DNA of 64,000 nucleotides from Ralstonia sp. RRA (GCF_037023145.1 NZ_CP146094.1:186001-250000); one strand, 5' to 3'; shown: positions 51,885 to 61,419, numbered from the stretch's first letter. Program-made: numbers and translations. Notes: generated from the letters alone by a model not told the origin.

Positions 51885-53076
51885 GGTAATGCCCCCGTTT
51901 TCCACAGTCGGCAGAAGTAGAAACTAAGCGGCCATGGCCAGCCGCTGCTTCGGGGTAAAGCCGCCCAATGCCATATTTGGGCGCTCGTGATTGTAAGTCC
52001 ACATCCAGTCGGCCGCTGCCTGCCGAACCTGCTCCAGGTCTTCCCACAGATATTGCGAGAGCCATTCGTATCGCGCGGTCCGATTGAACCGTTCGATGTA
52101 CGCGTTCTGTTGCGGCTTGCCCGGCTCAATGTATTCCAGCCGTATACCTAGCTTCTGCGTCCAAGTCACGATGGCTGTGCTCAGGTATTCTGGGCCGTTG
52201 TCACAACGAATTACCTTCGGCTTGCCACGCCATTCCATGTGCTGCTCCAGCGTGCGAATCACCCGCTCGGACGGCAGCGAGAAATCCACCTCAATGCCCA
52301 GCGCCTCGCGGTTGAAATCATCAATCACGTTCAGCGTCCGGATGCTGCGCCCGTCAACGAGCTGGTCATGCATGAAGTCCATTGACCACACTTCGTTGAT
52401 GGCATGCGGCACCGACAGCGGCTGCGGCGTTTCGCGCACCAAGCGTTTCTTCGGCTTGATGCGCAGGTTCAGCTCCAGCTCCCGATAAATCCGGTAGATG
52501 CGCTTGTGGTTCCACCCGAATCCCTGCACGTTACGCAAGTAGTAATAGCACAGCAGAAAGCCCCAGTTGCGATGACAGCCCGTGATACGCATCAGCCAGT
52601 CTGCAATCTCTTCGTTCTCCGTGTTCAACTTCGCCTCGTATCGGTAGCACGACTCGCTGATGCCGAACACTGTGCACGCCACACGAATTGACACGCGGCG
52701 CTGTTGCACAACCTGCTTTGCCATCTCGCGCCGGCGAGATGGCTTCAGAACTTTTTTGCAGCGCCTCCGAGGCAATCTCAGCCTTGAGCTTCTCCTCGAT
52801 GTACATCTTGCGCAGCCGGGCATTCTCCGCCTCGAGCTCCTTCATGCGCGACATCATCGACGCGTCCATCCCGCCGTACTTCGAGCGCCATTTGTAGAAC
52901 GTTGCCGAACTGATGCCCAGTTCCCGGCATAGCTCCGGCACCGCAAGCCCAGCCTCCGCGCGCTTGAGCGCCTCCAATATCTGGCTATCTGTGAATCTCG
53001 ACTTCTTCATCTGCAGAACTCCCTCTTAACGAGAAAATTCTACTTCTCCCAGCGGTGGATTTCAGGGGGTATTACC
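51885..53076 (-). mobile_element. IS3-family insertion sequence, 1192 bp
   Basis: The terminal 12 bp are GGTAATGCCCCC and, inverted, GGTAATACCCCC (11/12), and AGAAGTAGAA recurs inside both ends. The element is flanked by a 4-bp direct repeat CATC (51881-51884 and 53077-53080). It encodes an OrfA/OrfB transposase on the minus strand. Length and frameshift layout are those of the IS3 family; the 4-bp duplication suggests an IS51/IS407-like subgroup. Confidence 0.9.
51924..53010 (-). CDS. IS3-family transposase OrfAB (frameshifted)
   Basis: OrfA begins at 53010 with [20 protein letters not shown], a helix-turn-helix, and a coiled coil ([18 protein letters not shown]). A slippery A6G run at 52751-52757 allows a -1 shift into OrfB, which carries the DDE domain: [12 protein letters not shown] (first Asp), [10 protein letters not shown] (second Asp), [12 protein letters not shown] (Glu), and a complete C-terminus ending at 51924. 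The catalytic residues are intact, so the element may still move. Confidence 0.9.
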
Positions 53077-53938
53077 CATCAATCTACTCATTTCGCAGCG
53101 CTTCCGTTCGATGGGTAGTGGACCTTTATATGAGTGGTGCAAACGTTACGAGCGCACCGGCATGACCAGTCGATGGTCATGGGAGGACTTCAGGCATGCT
53201 GTTGTTGGAATCATTGACTCTGACTCGATTTACGCACACTTCAAACATTTCCGCGCCAAAGTTCTCAACCGCGCCATTGCGGAAGTGAATGAGCTCACGG
53301 ACATCGAAGTTACCCTCATCCTTCATAAGGTGGGGCGCGTCGTAAACCAGATCCAGTTCAAAGTGGATCGCAAGGGGGGCGACCTGGCATTAGAGGCCGA
53401 TTCTCAGAACCCACCACAAGTCTCATCATCAACAACTGCGCTGCTGGAGGAGGTTCTTAAGCTTGGTGTGTCGCCGAACAAAGCCGCCCAGCTCATGAGC
53501 GAGTTCTCCGAGGAGCAGGTCAGGGCCGCGCTCCAACATACCCTGCTTCGCGACGCGTCGAAAGACAAAGAGCCCCTGAAGAGTCGGGCATCGTTCTTTG
53601 TCAGCAGCATTGAGAATGGATATTCGCGATCAGGTGTTTCGGGAAAACTCAACGCTGGGACATCCCCTCGTCGCCCCGTCTTGAACGACGCTGACCTCAG
53701 GGAATCGTTCATGTGCAGCCGTGACGCCAAAGCGGAAAAAGCGTTCTTGGAGATGCCCCTCGACGAGCAGGCGGAGGTGCTCCAGCGATACAACTCCAGT
53801 GTGCGGAACGACAAGCTCTTGTACGACCCATCCCGTAGTACAAAACTGGCAAAAACTGGGTTTATCCGGTTCTTGAACCAGCATTTGTGGGGCGAACCTG
53901 GTGATGCCGATCTGTACGCCTATCACTTCAAGAACTGA

Positions 53939-54566
53939 GAGATCCTGCGTGTTCTGTAGCTTCTTACTGGTATTGGCCGCAATATCTTTCCGCTAGCCTT
54001 GCCAATTTGGGTTCTGCCGGGCGTGTAAGGGCAGTTGCTCCCCCCCTCCCCGTTCCTCCATTATTCTTCCTTGCTTGAGTCCGGCCGGCGATCGGCCTCA
54101 GATGGCCACACAACGGCCACAGACAGGCAAGGAGGAGCATGTCCCCCAGTTCAATGGCCACTTTCCGGCCATTGATCGGCGCACTATGGCCTCAGGCTGT
54201 CCAGGTGCGTAATGAGTTGCCGCTTTACACCTTTCCCACCGCCGTTTCTGGTCAAAGGAATTGCGCTCTCAGTGAATGGAAATGCTGTTAGAGCGATTGC
54301 GGCAGCCTTGTCGTGACCTACTGTACACATACATATCTGCATAATTTGATGGATTTTTGTCGTACTTTCTTTATATTTTTTTATTTCTATCGTCAAATTG
54401 TTGTGAAGTCACTCGCTTGATTGCGCGGGACCAGCTTGCAACCGCTTCAGCGTCATACCGGGCAGCACTGTGCCGATCGGGCGGCGGCTAAGGGGTAAAA
54501 GTAAAAACACACAATCAAGATCCTGGGCGGCGCCTCTTCGAGGAGCAGTTGCCTTGGCGAAGCGAC
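53939..54566. other. Non-coding stretch between rep and the parS array
   Basis: No gene I would support in 628 bp. It contains several GGCCA-centred repeats (for example AATGGCC...GGCCATT at 54152-54172) and an AT-rich run at 54340-54410. The repeats could be operator sites and the AT-rich part a promoter or melting region; neither is shown. Confidence 0.4.
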
Positions 54567-55120
54567 TTGGCTCGAGCCAACTTTCCTATCGGCTTGGAGT
54601 GCGCCATACGACTGCTTTCTTCCATGGAACCCTGCGAGTGCCTGAAAAGTTGGCTCGAGCCAAGATTTCACTGACCACTTTGGGGTCCGACCAATCAACA
54701 AGACCGCTACTTCCGAATCGAGCTACGCGCCTCGTTTCCGGGGAGTTGGCTCGAGCCAACTTCTAAAGGGCTCGGGTGCGCGTCATTCACACGCCTTCCT
54801 CCAGAGAGCCCCGTGACCACCGGCGATCTTGGCTCGAGCCAAGATTCTCTCGGCCATATTTGAATCCGACCAATCAGCAAATCCGTTACTTCCGAATCCA
54901 GCCACGCACTTAGGTCTACGGCAAGTTGGCTCGAGCCAACTTCCAAAGGGGCTCAGTTGTGCGTTACAAATTTCTCTTCTTCCATAGAGGCCCGTTACCA
55001 TCGGAAAAAGTTGGCTCGAGCCAAGATTTCACCGGCCACGCTGCGGGCCGCAATATCCTCGGAATCTTTGCGTTCGAGTCGCCCGGTGCACGGCTGCGGC
55101 ACTAGGTTGGCTCGAGCCAA
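54567..55120. repeat. parS: parS-like centromere array, seven copies
   Basis: Seven perfect copies of the 14-bp palindrome TTGGCTCGAGCCAA start at 54567, 54650, 54746, 54829, 54926, 55011 and 55107. Spacings alternate between 83-85 and 96-97 bp, and the 3' flanks alternate (AACTT, then AAGATT), so the array consists of degenerate ~180-bp units with two sites each. Directly upstream of parA. This is the expected place of a plasmid centromere bound by ParB. Confidence 0.88.
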
Positions 55121-55239
55121 CTTTTTATATGCGAACTTTGCGCGCGGAATTTCTTGACGTTTGGATTGCCATCTCTTGTTTAGCGATTTCTTCTGAATTA
55201 GAATTCACTAAATTTCGATAATTTGTCTGGAGGACATCC

Positions 55240-55902
55240 ATGGTTATCACTATCGGTGCCGAAAAGGGTGGGGTCGCGAAAACACGGTTGTCTACGCATC
55301 TCGCAGCTTTGGCAGCAACTGAAGGAATAGATGTGGTTCTTTTGGATACGGACAAACAAGGCTCCGCGATGTCTTGGTCTCGCATACGCAATGACGAAGG
55401 CGTAACTCCGGCGATTCCTGTACTTTCTTTGCCACCAAATCCGGCTAGAGAGCTCGCTAATCTTGCCGGCAAGTACACGCTAGTTGTCGTCGATATCGGG
55501 GCGCAAAACTATCGAACGATGCTTGAATGCGCACAATTATCGGATCTTGTGCTGGTTCCTTGTGGACCCGATCAGCAAGAAGTCGAATCCACACTCAATG
55601 TGTTCGAAGCACTGCGTGCTCTGGATCATCGGCACCAGAACGGCAGTATTCCAGCTCATGTCGTTCTGACCAGAGTGTCTACAAAAGAAAATGCAAAAGC
55701 CACGAATGAATTGAGGGAATACTTCGCGGGAGAATCCATTCCAGTGTGCCGAACACACATTGCACAGCGAGAAGCGTGGCGGGCGACGGGAAAAACTGGT
55801 CGCGCCCTGCATGAACTCAAAGGCTCCGACCGGTCATTAAAAGCAATTGAAGAGATGCAGGCGCTATACGAAGAAATCGTCGAACTGGCAAATAAGGAGT
55901 GA
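55240..55902 (+). CDS. parA: ParA partition ATPase
   Basis: 220 residues, short type Ib-like ParA without an N-terminal DNA-binding domain. Deviant Walker A GAEKGGVAKTRLSTHLA at ~6-22 with the signature Lys, VVLLDTDKQGSA (Walker A'), LVVVDIGAQNYRT (switch), VLVPCGPDQQEV. The ATG follows TCTGGAGGACATCC. Drives segregation together with ParB and the adjacent palindromes. Confidence 0.92.
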   Translation: MVITIGAEKGGVAKTRLSTHLAALAATEGIDVVLLDTDKQGSAMSWSRIRNDEGVTPAIPVLSLPPNPARELANLAGKYTLVVVDIGAQNYRTMLECAQLSDLVLVPCGPDQQEVESTLNVFEALRALDHRHQNGSIPAHVVLTRVSTKENAKATNELREYFAGESIPVCRTHIAQREAWRATGKTGRALHELKGSDRSLKAIEEMQALYEEIVELANKE

Positions 55903-55906
55903 TCTA

Positions 55907-56881
55907 ATGGCCACATTTAAAAAGAAGACTATTTCTCCGGCCGCCGTCGCAGTTGCGGAGGCAAATGCAGCAAGCGCCCCAATTGTCGGAGACCCCCGGA
56001 CGCACAATGACGGGTTGGCGCTTGCTCAGCCGGTATTTCACGACGCAACAACAAAAGTTGGCTCGAGCCAAGATGTTGTGATCGGCCAAATTATCGAAGT
56101 GCCTGTTGAACGGGTCAGGTCGAATCCACTGAATCCACGTGCTGTCTATACGAGTGCAGCAGTGGACGAAATGGCGATCTCACTGACGAATAACGGGCAG
56201 CGTGTTGCCGCACTCGGCTATCAGGAGGACGACGGAGCAATCGTACTGATTGAGGGCGAGACGCGTTTGCGCGGCGCCCGGGCGGCCGGTATCCCGACGC
56301 TCCGGGTCGAAATTCGTGCCAAGCCCGCAAGCGAACGCGAGCTGTACGAAATGGCGCGCGCTGCGAACGTCGAGCGAAGAGACCAGACTCCGCTCGACGA
56401 CGCTATTAGGTGGAAGGAACTGCTCGCACGAAAGATCTACCCAACCCAGAGTGCACTCGCTAAGGCGTTGAATCTCGGTGAAGACTATGTGTCCCGCACC
56501 CTATCACTCGCGCAGTTGCCTCACAAAATTGTCTTGGGGGTATCTGAGTATTCAGAGCTAATGAATCACAAGATGCTCAACGCCTTGCGTGAATACTGGG
56601 AACAGCAAGGCGATGACGAGACCTTCGAACTAATTCAAGACGCAGCCAGGAATGGTCTGGGTTACCGTGACGTGGTTGCTCGCCGCAAGCTAGCAGCCAA
56701 AGGCCCAGTGCGCCGGGCACGATCATTTCGGGAACACTTAAGCTTTGGCGAGGCAAAAGGGGAGCTAAGGACGTTCGAGGCCGACGGCCGACTTGAATTG
56801 AAGTTGAAGGGCCTGAGCGCACAACAGGCCGAGGAGGTCGCGAGAAAGATCAAAGATCTTTTCCCGACTCAAGTTACGTGA
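55907..56881 (+). CDS. parB: ParB centromere-binding protein
   Basis: 324 residues from the ATG at 55907 (AAGGAG ahead), 4 bp after parA. ParB/Srx domain from ~65: RVRSNPLNPRAVYTSAAVDE, the nucleotide-binding motif LIEGETRLRGAR, AANVERRDQTPLDDAIRWKE. HTH region: PTQSALAKALNLGEDYVSRT. C-terminal dimerisation part after a Lys/Arg linker. A parS palindrome lies within the coding sequence at codons 51-55 (VGSSQ), before the conserved domain. Confidence 0.92.
   Translation: MATFKKKTISPAAVAVAEANAASAPIVGDPRTHNDGLALAQPVFHDATTKVGSSQDVVIGQIIEVPVERVRSNPLNPRAVYTSAAVDEMAISLTNNGQRVAALGYQEDDGAIVLIEGETRLRGARAAGIPTLRVEIRAKPASERELYEMARAANVERRDQTPLDDAIRWKELLARKIYPTQSALAKALNLGEDYVSRTLSLAQLPHKIVLGVSEYSELMNHKMLNALREYWEQQGDDETFELIQDAARNGLGYRDVVARRKLAAKGPVRRARSFREHLSFGEAKGELRTFEADGRLELKLKGLSAQQAEEVARKIKDLFPTQVT
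56058..56071. repeat. parS: Eighth parS-like site, inside parB
   Basis: The same 14-bp palindrome as the upstream array, in the AAGAT flank form, encoded in frame in the poorly conserved N-terminal part of ParB. Confidence 0.85.
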
Positions 56882-56971
56882 CACTCGTTGGTGGCGACGA
56901 CAGTTGATTGCACTATGGCAGCCGCGTTTCCGAGGGTCCCACGTAATACGAATTAGAGCCTGCAGCAAGAG

Positions 56972-57328
56972 TTGCGTAATACAACAGCACGGGACTACCT
57001 AGTTGCGCCGACTAGCGCACCTAGATTGGTTGAAGCATCACTGAATAGTTTTGCCGGAGAAGGGGAGGGGGGGATGCTGCGATTGGGGAAGGTTCTGCGC
57101 TTGACGCCAGAGGAAACTGAGCGCTTTCAGACGATTTCTGGTGACCAGACAACACCGAAGTCGGTGGAGGAGTACAACAAGGCCTTGCTAAAAACAGCAG
57201 AGCATTACCAACTGCTGGCCGCGCAAGAAGGATCCGCAGATGCGGAACTTCTTGCACGACTGGCAGAAGGGGAACTGATCCAGACCGAACCGAAGTTCAA
57301 ATCAAGGCCAGATCCATGCGAGCAATAA
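56972..57328 (+). CDS. Protein of unknown function downstream of parB
   Basis: 118 residues if the TTG at 56972 is used; an internal ATG at 57074 (MLRLGKVLRLTPEETERFQT) is also possible. The C-terminal part is helical (SVEEYNKALLKTAEHYQLLA). 90 bp after parB in the same direction. Start and reality are uncertain. Confidence 0.45.
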   Translation: MRNTTARDYLVAPTSAPRLVEASLNSFAGEGEGGMLRLGKVLRLTPEETERFQTISGDQTTPKSVEEYNKALLKTAEHYQLLAAQEGSADAELLARLAEGELIQTEPKFKSRPDPCEQ

Positions 57329-57398
57329 GGCTAGCTGGTAGAACCTGTCGCCAGGTACGTTCCAAGCGAGCCACTTTGCTCGTCCATGCCCCACCAAA

Positions 57399-57620
57399 TC
57401 AGTAGGCGGGACGATAGGCCCGTGCAGACGGGACCGACTCGTTTGCTTTGGCGAAGAGCCACAGCAGACCGATCACGATCATGGAGAACGCGAGCACACC
57501 CAGCTGATGACGCAGCACCGAACTGCTGACCGGAATGGTCAGGAAGTAGAGGGCGGCAAACAGCTGGACGACGACGGCCAAGATGGCAACTGCAGACGAA
57601 CGGGATTCGATGTTCAACAT
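57399..57620 (-). CDS. Small two-span membrane protein
   Basis: 73 residues from the ATG at 57620 (TTTGGAG ahead): spans AVAILAVVVQLFAALYFLTI and QLGVLAFSMIVIGLLWLFA with a basic tail. Own leader motif 25 nt upstream. Function unknown. Confidence 0.6.
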   Translation of the reverse strand: MLNIESRSSAVAILAVVVQLFAALYFLTIPVSSSVLRHQLGVLAFSMIVIGLLWLFAKANESVPSARAYRPAY

Positions 57621-57644
57621 GCTAGGCTCCAAAGATGTTTCGAA

Positions 57645-57685
57645 GCCTGCCCCCCAGCGGGGAGTAGGCCCCGATGGGTGAGAAA
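57645..57685 (-). ncRNA. Repeated leader motif (copy before the 73-residue gene)
   Basis: On the minus strand CACCC-ATC-GGGG is followed by CTCCCC-GCT-GGGGGG, ending 25 nt before the ATG at 57620. Next shared element GCTTCG then the ribosome site. Confidence 0.6.
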
Positions 57686-57824
57686 CAACAAGTGCCGGAT
57701 GGCACGGTGGACTCGCTTGTGGCGCATTACTGCGTCGAAAGCTTGCGACCACATGCCTATCAGACTGGAAGACTCCGCATAGCGGAACCCCCAGCGCTGA
57801 TTGGCAAAGAGGAACTGTGTGCGA

Positions 57825-58115
57825 TTAAGCAGAAGCCTTGGTCGCAAACAGAACCACGCGAGAGATGACGGTACTCGCGTAGCGCCCGATACCAGGCGCA
57901 TCACACAGCAGCTCGAGCTGCTTACCAAATCCCTGTTCCACGAGAATCTCCACGACTTCTTCCAAGCATGCCAGATCGCCCACAAGGGACGGATACATGC
58001 GGAAGTTTTCGAGGAGCGTCTTCGGTTGCTTTGCAGCCACCTCCAGGAGATGGCTGTGAGCTTCCGAAATGGCTTGGCGACGCAGGGCGCGTTCAGACAG
58101 GACGACGTTCGACAT
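57825..58115 (-). CDS. Small helical protein of unknown function
   Basis: 96 residues from the ATG at 58115 (TTTGGAG ahead): SERALRRQAISEAHSHLLEV, PSLVGDLACLEEVVEILVEQ, LELLCDAPGIGRYASTVISR. No membrane segment. 139 bp separate it from the next small gene; each has its own leader motif. Not recognised. Confidence 0.55.
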   Translation of the reverse strand: MSNVVLSERALRRQAISEAHSHLLEVAAKQPKTLLENFRMYPSLVGDLACLEEVVEILVEQGFGKQLELLCDAPGIGRYASTVISRVVLFATKASA

Positions 58116-58136
58116 GACAATCTCCAAAGGAGAATG

Positions 58137-58185
58137 CGAAGACATCGTCCCCACGAGGGAATCGAGTCCCCGCGCGGGTTGAAAG
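58137..58185 (-). ncRNA. Repeated leader motif (copy before the 96-residue gene)
   Basis: On the minus strand CAACCC-GCGC-GGGG is followed by ATTCCC-TCGT-GGGGA, then GATGTCTTCG, ending 25 nt before the ATG at 58115. The most regular copy of the set. The 450 bp from here to the RepA gene end contain no gene I would support. Confidence 0.65.
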
Positions 58186-58640
58186 AAAAACGGAACGAGC
58201 AACAGCCGATCGAATCGGACAGCTACCAGAACCGAGGCACAACAAGACGACAAATCGCTGAAAAGGCGATGCCGAGACAGGAGAACGGTGAAGTTCTCGA
58301 GGCTACCGGAGTAGCAAGCCGTCCACAAAGGGACGAGCAAGATCACAAAGGATCTCGCGGGAAAAACGGGACACGCGAACGTGTTCGAAATCCTGCTGCT
58401 TGCAACCAAGGAGAGCAAGACAAGCCCAGAGGGACTTGGATGAAAGCTTGGGGAATGCAAGCCACTGCATTTCCCAAATCTTCATCCGCGTAGAGGCTTG
58501 CGTAGAAGTGAGGCTCGAAATGGTGCGAGTTCCAGCTGCTCGATGCCGGTGTTCGGCACGTGGGTATTCTTTTTCAGTTCGCCAGCAAAGTCAAGAACTA
58601 CTTCCCATCAGGAATCGCTGGGGGCAGATATTGTGCAGCC

Positions 58641-59645
58641 CTAGGCGATTCGCTTAGGCACCGAGGGGCGCGACGGGAGCAAGAGAATGCCCGATTTGTC
58701 GTAGTCGAGCTTCGCGTCGCGGTAGACTTCCTTCACATCCTTCAGGTTTTTGAGGAAGTTTTCCTTGAACTTGTGAGGTGACGACTCAGAGCCGAACTGC
58801 AGCATCAGAGCTTCCCATGGAATCTTGGTCGACTTGTCCATAATCGCGTATCGATAAGTCAACCAGCAGTAGATGTCGATCGCCATTGCGGATCGAGACA
58901 ATGCCTTCACAATCCGCAGGTCGACTGGAACCGGGCTCTTCGACAGCGTCTCATGGAACCGCTCGGTCAAACGAAGCCGAGACTGCCAGAGTGAGCCTTG
59001 GTCAGGGTTGTGCGGATTCCACCAAATCTCGATGTTCGCGTTGTCCACAATGCGAAAGCCATCAGTCTGCCAAGCCACCGCATCCGGATCACTCGTCACC
59101 GCGATATTGGCGGAAAACAACCGCTGCATCTGGTTGCGCATCAAGGTGATATTGCCTCGGGATCCCCCTGACACATGTTCTCTGCCGATGTTGCTCATGA
59201 ACTCACTGAGTGAGTTGCCGAGAACCAGTTCGCGCTCACCTGTTTTCGCAACCTCGGTCGCAATCCAAGCCAGGATCAGGCGCGGGTATGCGCCGTACGG
59301 ATACCCAATGGACACTGCCTCCTGGGTGATTTTCGGCTTGCCGCGGACAATCGTCTCCACCCGTTTCATGTAGTGGCCGGGTTGAATTAGCAGGCTGACC
59401 TTACCGCTATTTCGCCCCCATGCGGGCGGATTGTTCTTAGGCTGCACATACGGAAGAGTGGCGTGCACCATCCACTTGGCCACGAACCCAATTTGGCCAG
59501 CCTTCTTTGCATCTTCCGCCTCGATTGCCAAGGCTTCTTCATACAAAGCGGTGAAGCGTCGCTCCCGAGCGCGCTTGCTCTCCGACGTGGAATCTCGGGG
59601 CACTAAGACGAGTTGGGAGGGCTTCTTGGAATCTTCGTTGTTCAT
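58641..59645 (-). CDS. repA: RepA replication initiator (PF04796-like)
   Basis: 334 residues. Pattern of 'plasmid encoded RepA' proteins: FVAKWMVHATLPYVQPKNNP, ISLLIQPGH-like VSLLIQPGHYMKRVET, GYPYGAYPRLILAWIATEVA, ELVLGNSLSEFMSNIGREHV, GGSRGNITLMRNQMQRLFSA, AMAIDIYCWLTYRYAIMDKS. Binds iterons to open the origin. The iteron array lies upstream of its start at 59645. With the Rep_3 gene split, this is the only intact initiator in the window. Confidence 0.9.
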   Translation of the reverse strand: MNNEDSKKPSQLVLVPRDSTSESKRARERRFTALYEEALAIEAEDAKKAGQIGFVAKWMVHATLPYVQPKNNPPAWGRNSGKVSLLIQPGHYMKRVETIVRGKPKITQEAVSIGYPYGAYPRLILAWIATEVAKTGERELVLGNSLSEFMSNIGREHVSGGSRGNITLMRNQMQRLFSANIAVTSDPDAVAWQTDGFRIVDNANIEIWWNPHNPDQGSLWQSRLRLTERFHETLSKSPVPVDLRIVKALSRSAMAIDIYCWLTYRYAIMDKSTKIPWEALMLQFGSESSPHKFKENFLKNLKDVKEVYRDAKLDYDKSGILLLPSRPSVPKRIA

Positions 59646-59703
59646 GTGAGCTCCGGTACCGGAACGTTTGGGGAAATCTACACGCTCTTCGATCTCGGTG
59701 TAA

Positions 59704-61000
59704 CGCAGATTCAGGGTGAAACTGGGGTTTTGGTCGTTTTTTTTCTACATCGTGTTCGCGGGCGCGCTGGGCGGGGGGCAACTTTGGTTTTTCAAAGTTG
59801 TCCCCGGGCCGGGCGACCTCAACTAGTTGAGAGATATAGAAAGTCTTAGATACAGAAGATAAATGCCAACATATATGCGGTGCCCGCGAACCGTTGTCCC
59901 GTCTAGGTTTGCGGGCACCCTCAACCCTGAATCAGCGTTCTCTCTCCCTGAATCTGCGTAGGTACACCCTGAATCTGCTTGGACAAGCATGCTTTCCGCA
60001 CCCTGATTCTTCGCCGGCCCACCCTGAATCTTTGTGGACAACTTTCACAATGCACAGGTTTGTCCACAGAGCGCCCTTGCGTCGATATCGAGCTCGCGGC
60101 CACAGAGCCTTTCCCACCCTGAATCTGCGCCCAGAGTCACCCTGAATCTTCGCAAATCGCCTTCAAGGCATGCTGGAGCTGAGGTTCTAGGGCCTACCAG
60201 AGGTCGACGGCGGCGTACCTGGCGTCTCGAGGTCCGGATCGGCATGAAGGCCGTACGGCGCATTTCCACCCTGGATCTGCGTGTATTGCTCAATCGGACT
60301 GGTCTGCCACTTGCCTCACCGTCCGCATTGGCCTAGGAGGTAGCGGCAATGCAGATTCAGGGTGGATTCCGGCGCAACTATCGGATTGTTAACGGGTTTT
60401 TCTGATGAGCAATCGGTCCGGCTGAGGCCATTCTAAGGTCATTGATCTGCTCAAGCGGGCCACGTCCATGCGCGGTATGGCCGGCATGCTATCCCACCCG
60501 AAGCGCAGATTCAGGGTGGGCATCGTCCCTGAAGGCCCTTGCGGTGGTGGTTGGCAGGCCGCCCATATATAGAGTGTCTGCCATTGTGGGAGGTAGAGCG
60601 GGAACGCTCAATTGCGCAGAATCAGGGTGGCGCTTGCGCTTGTTTTTGCCGCCCAAAGGGGCACGAAGATTCAGGGTACGCAGAATCAGGGTGGAAGGGG
60701 CATGGCTCCGGCTGCCGCACCGCTCGAGCCTGTAGCCGCGGTTGGCAGCATCGCAACCAGTGCATGGCGCTGCTGCGCGCCGACGGCAGATTCGCACCCC
60801 GATTCTTCGCGCACTCGGAACCGGTCGATTTAGATTCACCCCGAATCTTCGTTCGGAGGGAATGGCCGCTGGCCGCCGGCACCTCGGCAACAGTGTGCTG
60901 GCCGCGTTTGCCGACTGCTTACCCTGAATCAGCGTGTCGCTTTCAGGGCAAAGAGTGCTGGGGTGTGCACGGAAATCCACCCTAAATCTGCGCAGGTTGG
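59704..61000. other. oriV: Iteron-rich origin of the RepA replicon
   Basis: About 20 copies of CACCCTGAATCTGCG and close variants on both strands, for example 59704-59718 (minus), 59923-59937, 59944-59958, 59965-59979, 59999-60013, 60020-60034, near 60115, 60138, 60269, 60352, 60505, 60617, 60665, 60680, 60920 and 60979, with a weak outlier near 61297. Two inverted DnaA-box-like sites (TTGTGGACAA 60032-60041, TTGTCCACA 60060-60068) sit amid them. AT-rich sequence lies at 59825-59880. No gene inside is convincing. Confidence 0.82.
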
Positions 61001-61419
61001 CTGGCCATAGATGTTCGTCTCCCACAGAGTGGCCGGCGCCTCAGTGCGCGTTCGCGCACCCTTGTTCTGCGTGACCCCCATGTTGGGTTATATACGCTTT
61101 AGCGCCCATAAGTCGGGACTGAGGCGGATCTTCGATCCGCCCAAAATGCAGCTGCCATTGGAAAACCCAGATAGGAACGCTTTTGGCCAACGCTGAACGA
61201 TGGGCGGTCAAGAGAGGTCAGGGAAGAAGCGCAAGCGCGCGTGACTCTTTTTCGTGCGCGACTTGTCCAGAGCTACGGGCGGGAAGCGCCACTGTGCACC
61301 CTGAACCAGCGTGGCATTACCCTGGGGTAGGGAGGCAAAGTTTCCTTGGGGCGCGTGTCTTTCGTCGACTTGTGTCGGCAATAGAAAGCGCGTTGCTATG
61401 CAGAAGCCGGGTAGGGCGC
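61001..61419. other. Stretch without a supported gene
   Basis: Between the iterons and the integrase gene. GC rises from here rightwards. Apart from one degenerate iteron near 61297 I see no element; CTTTTTCG near 61248 has no clear stem in front. Confidence 0.4.

Larger units (their letters stand above)
51342..53938 (+). pseudogene. Rep_3-family replication initiator split by an insertion sequence
   Basis: The 5' part (51342-51884, 181 codons) and the 3' part (53081-53938) join in frame when the IS and one copy of CATC are removed, giving about 466 residues. The first part has PLSVLQQRLFNSCVYFAQRQ and IGYKDSSNRRYVMGELLSLM (winged helix 1); the join reads KIWQRI-NLLISQRFRS; the second has PLYEWCKRYERTG, WSWEDFRHAV, FKHFRAKVLNRAIAEVNE and DIEVTLILHKVGRVVNQIQF (winged helix 2), plus a C-terminal extension. 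Both parts look otherwise undamaged, so the insertion is recent. As it stands, no full initiator can be made. Confidence 0.88.

Noticed and set aside
53964..54161. Minus-strand 65-codon frame before the parS array
   Set aside because: Composition follows the GGCCA repeats; no ribosome site or partner gene.
57614..58120. Minus-strand 168-codon frame
   Set aside because: Overlaps two small genes that each have a leader motif and ribosome site; Trp/Arg/Ser-rich shadow.
59923..60200. Regularly repeated short sequences suggesting a CRISPR array
   Set aside because: Repeats are 15 bp, occur on both strands and with irregular gaps; they are iterons beside a repA gene, with no cas genes.
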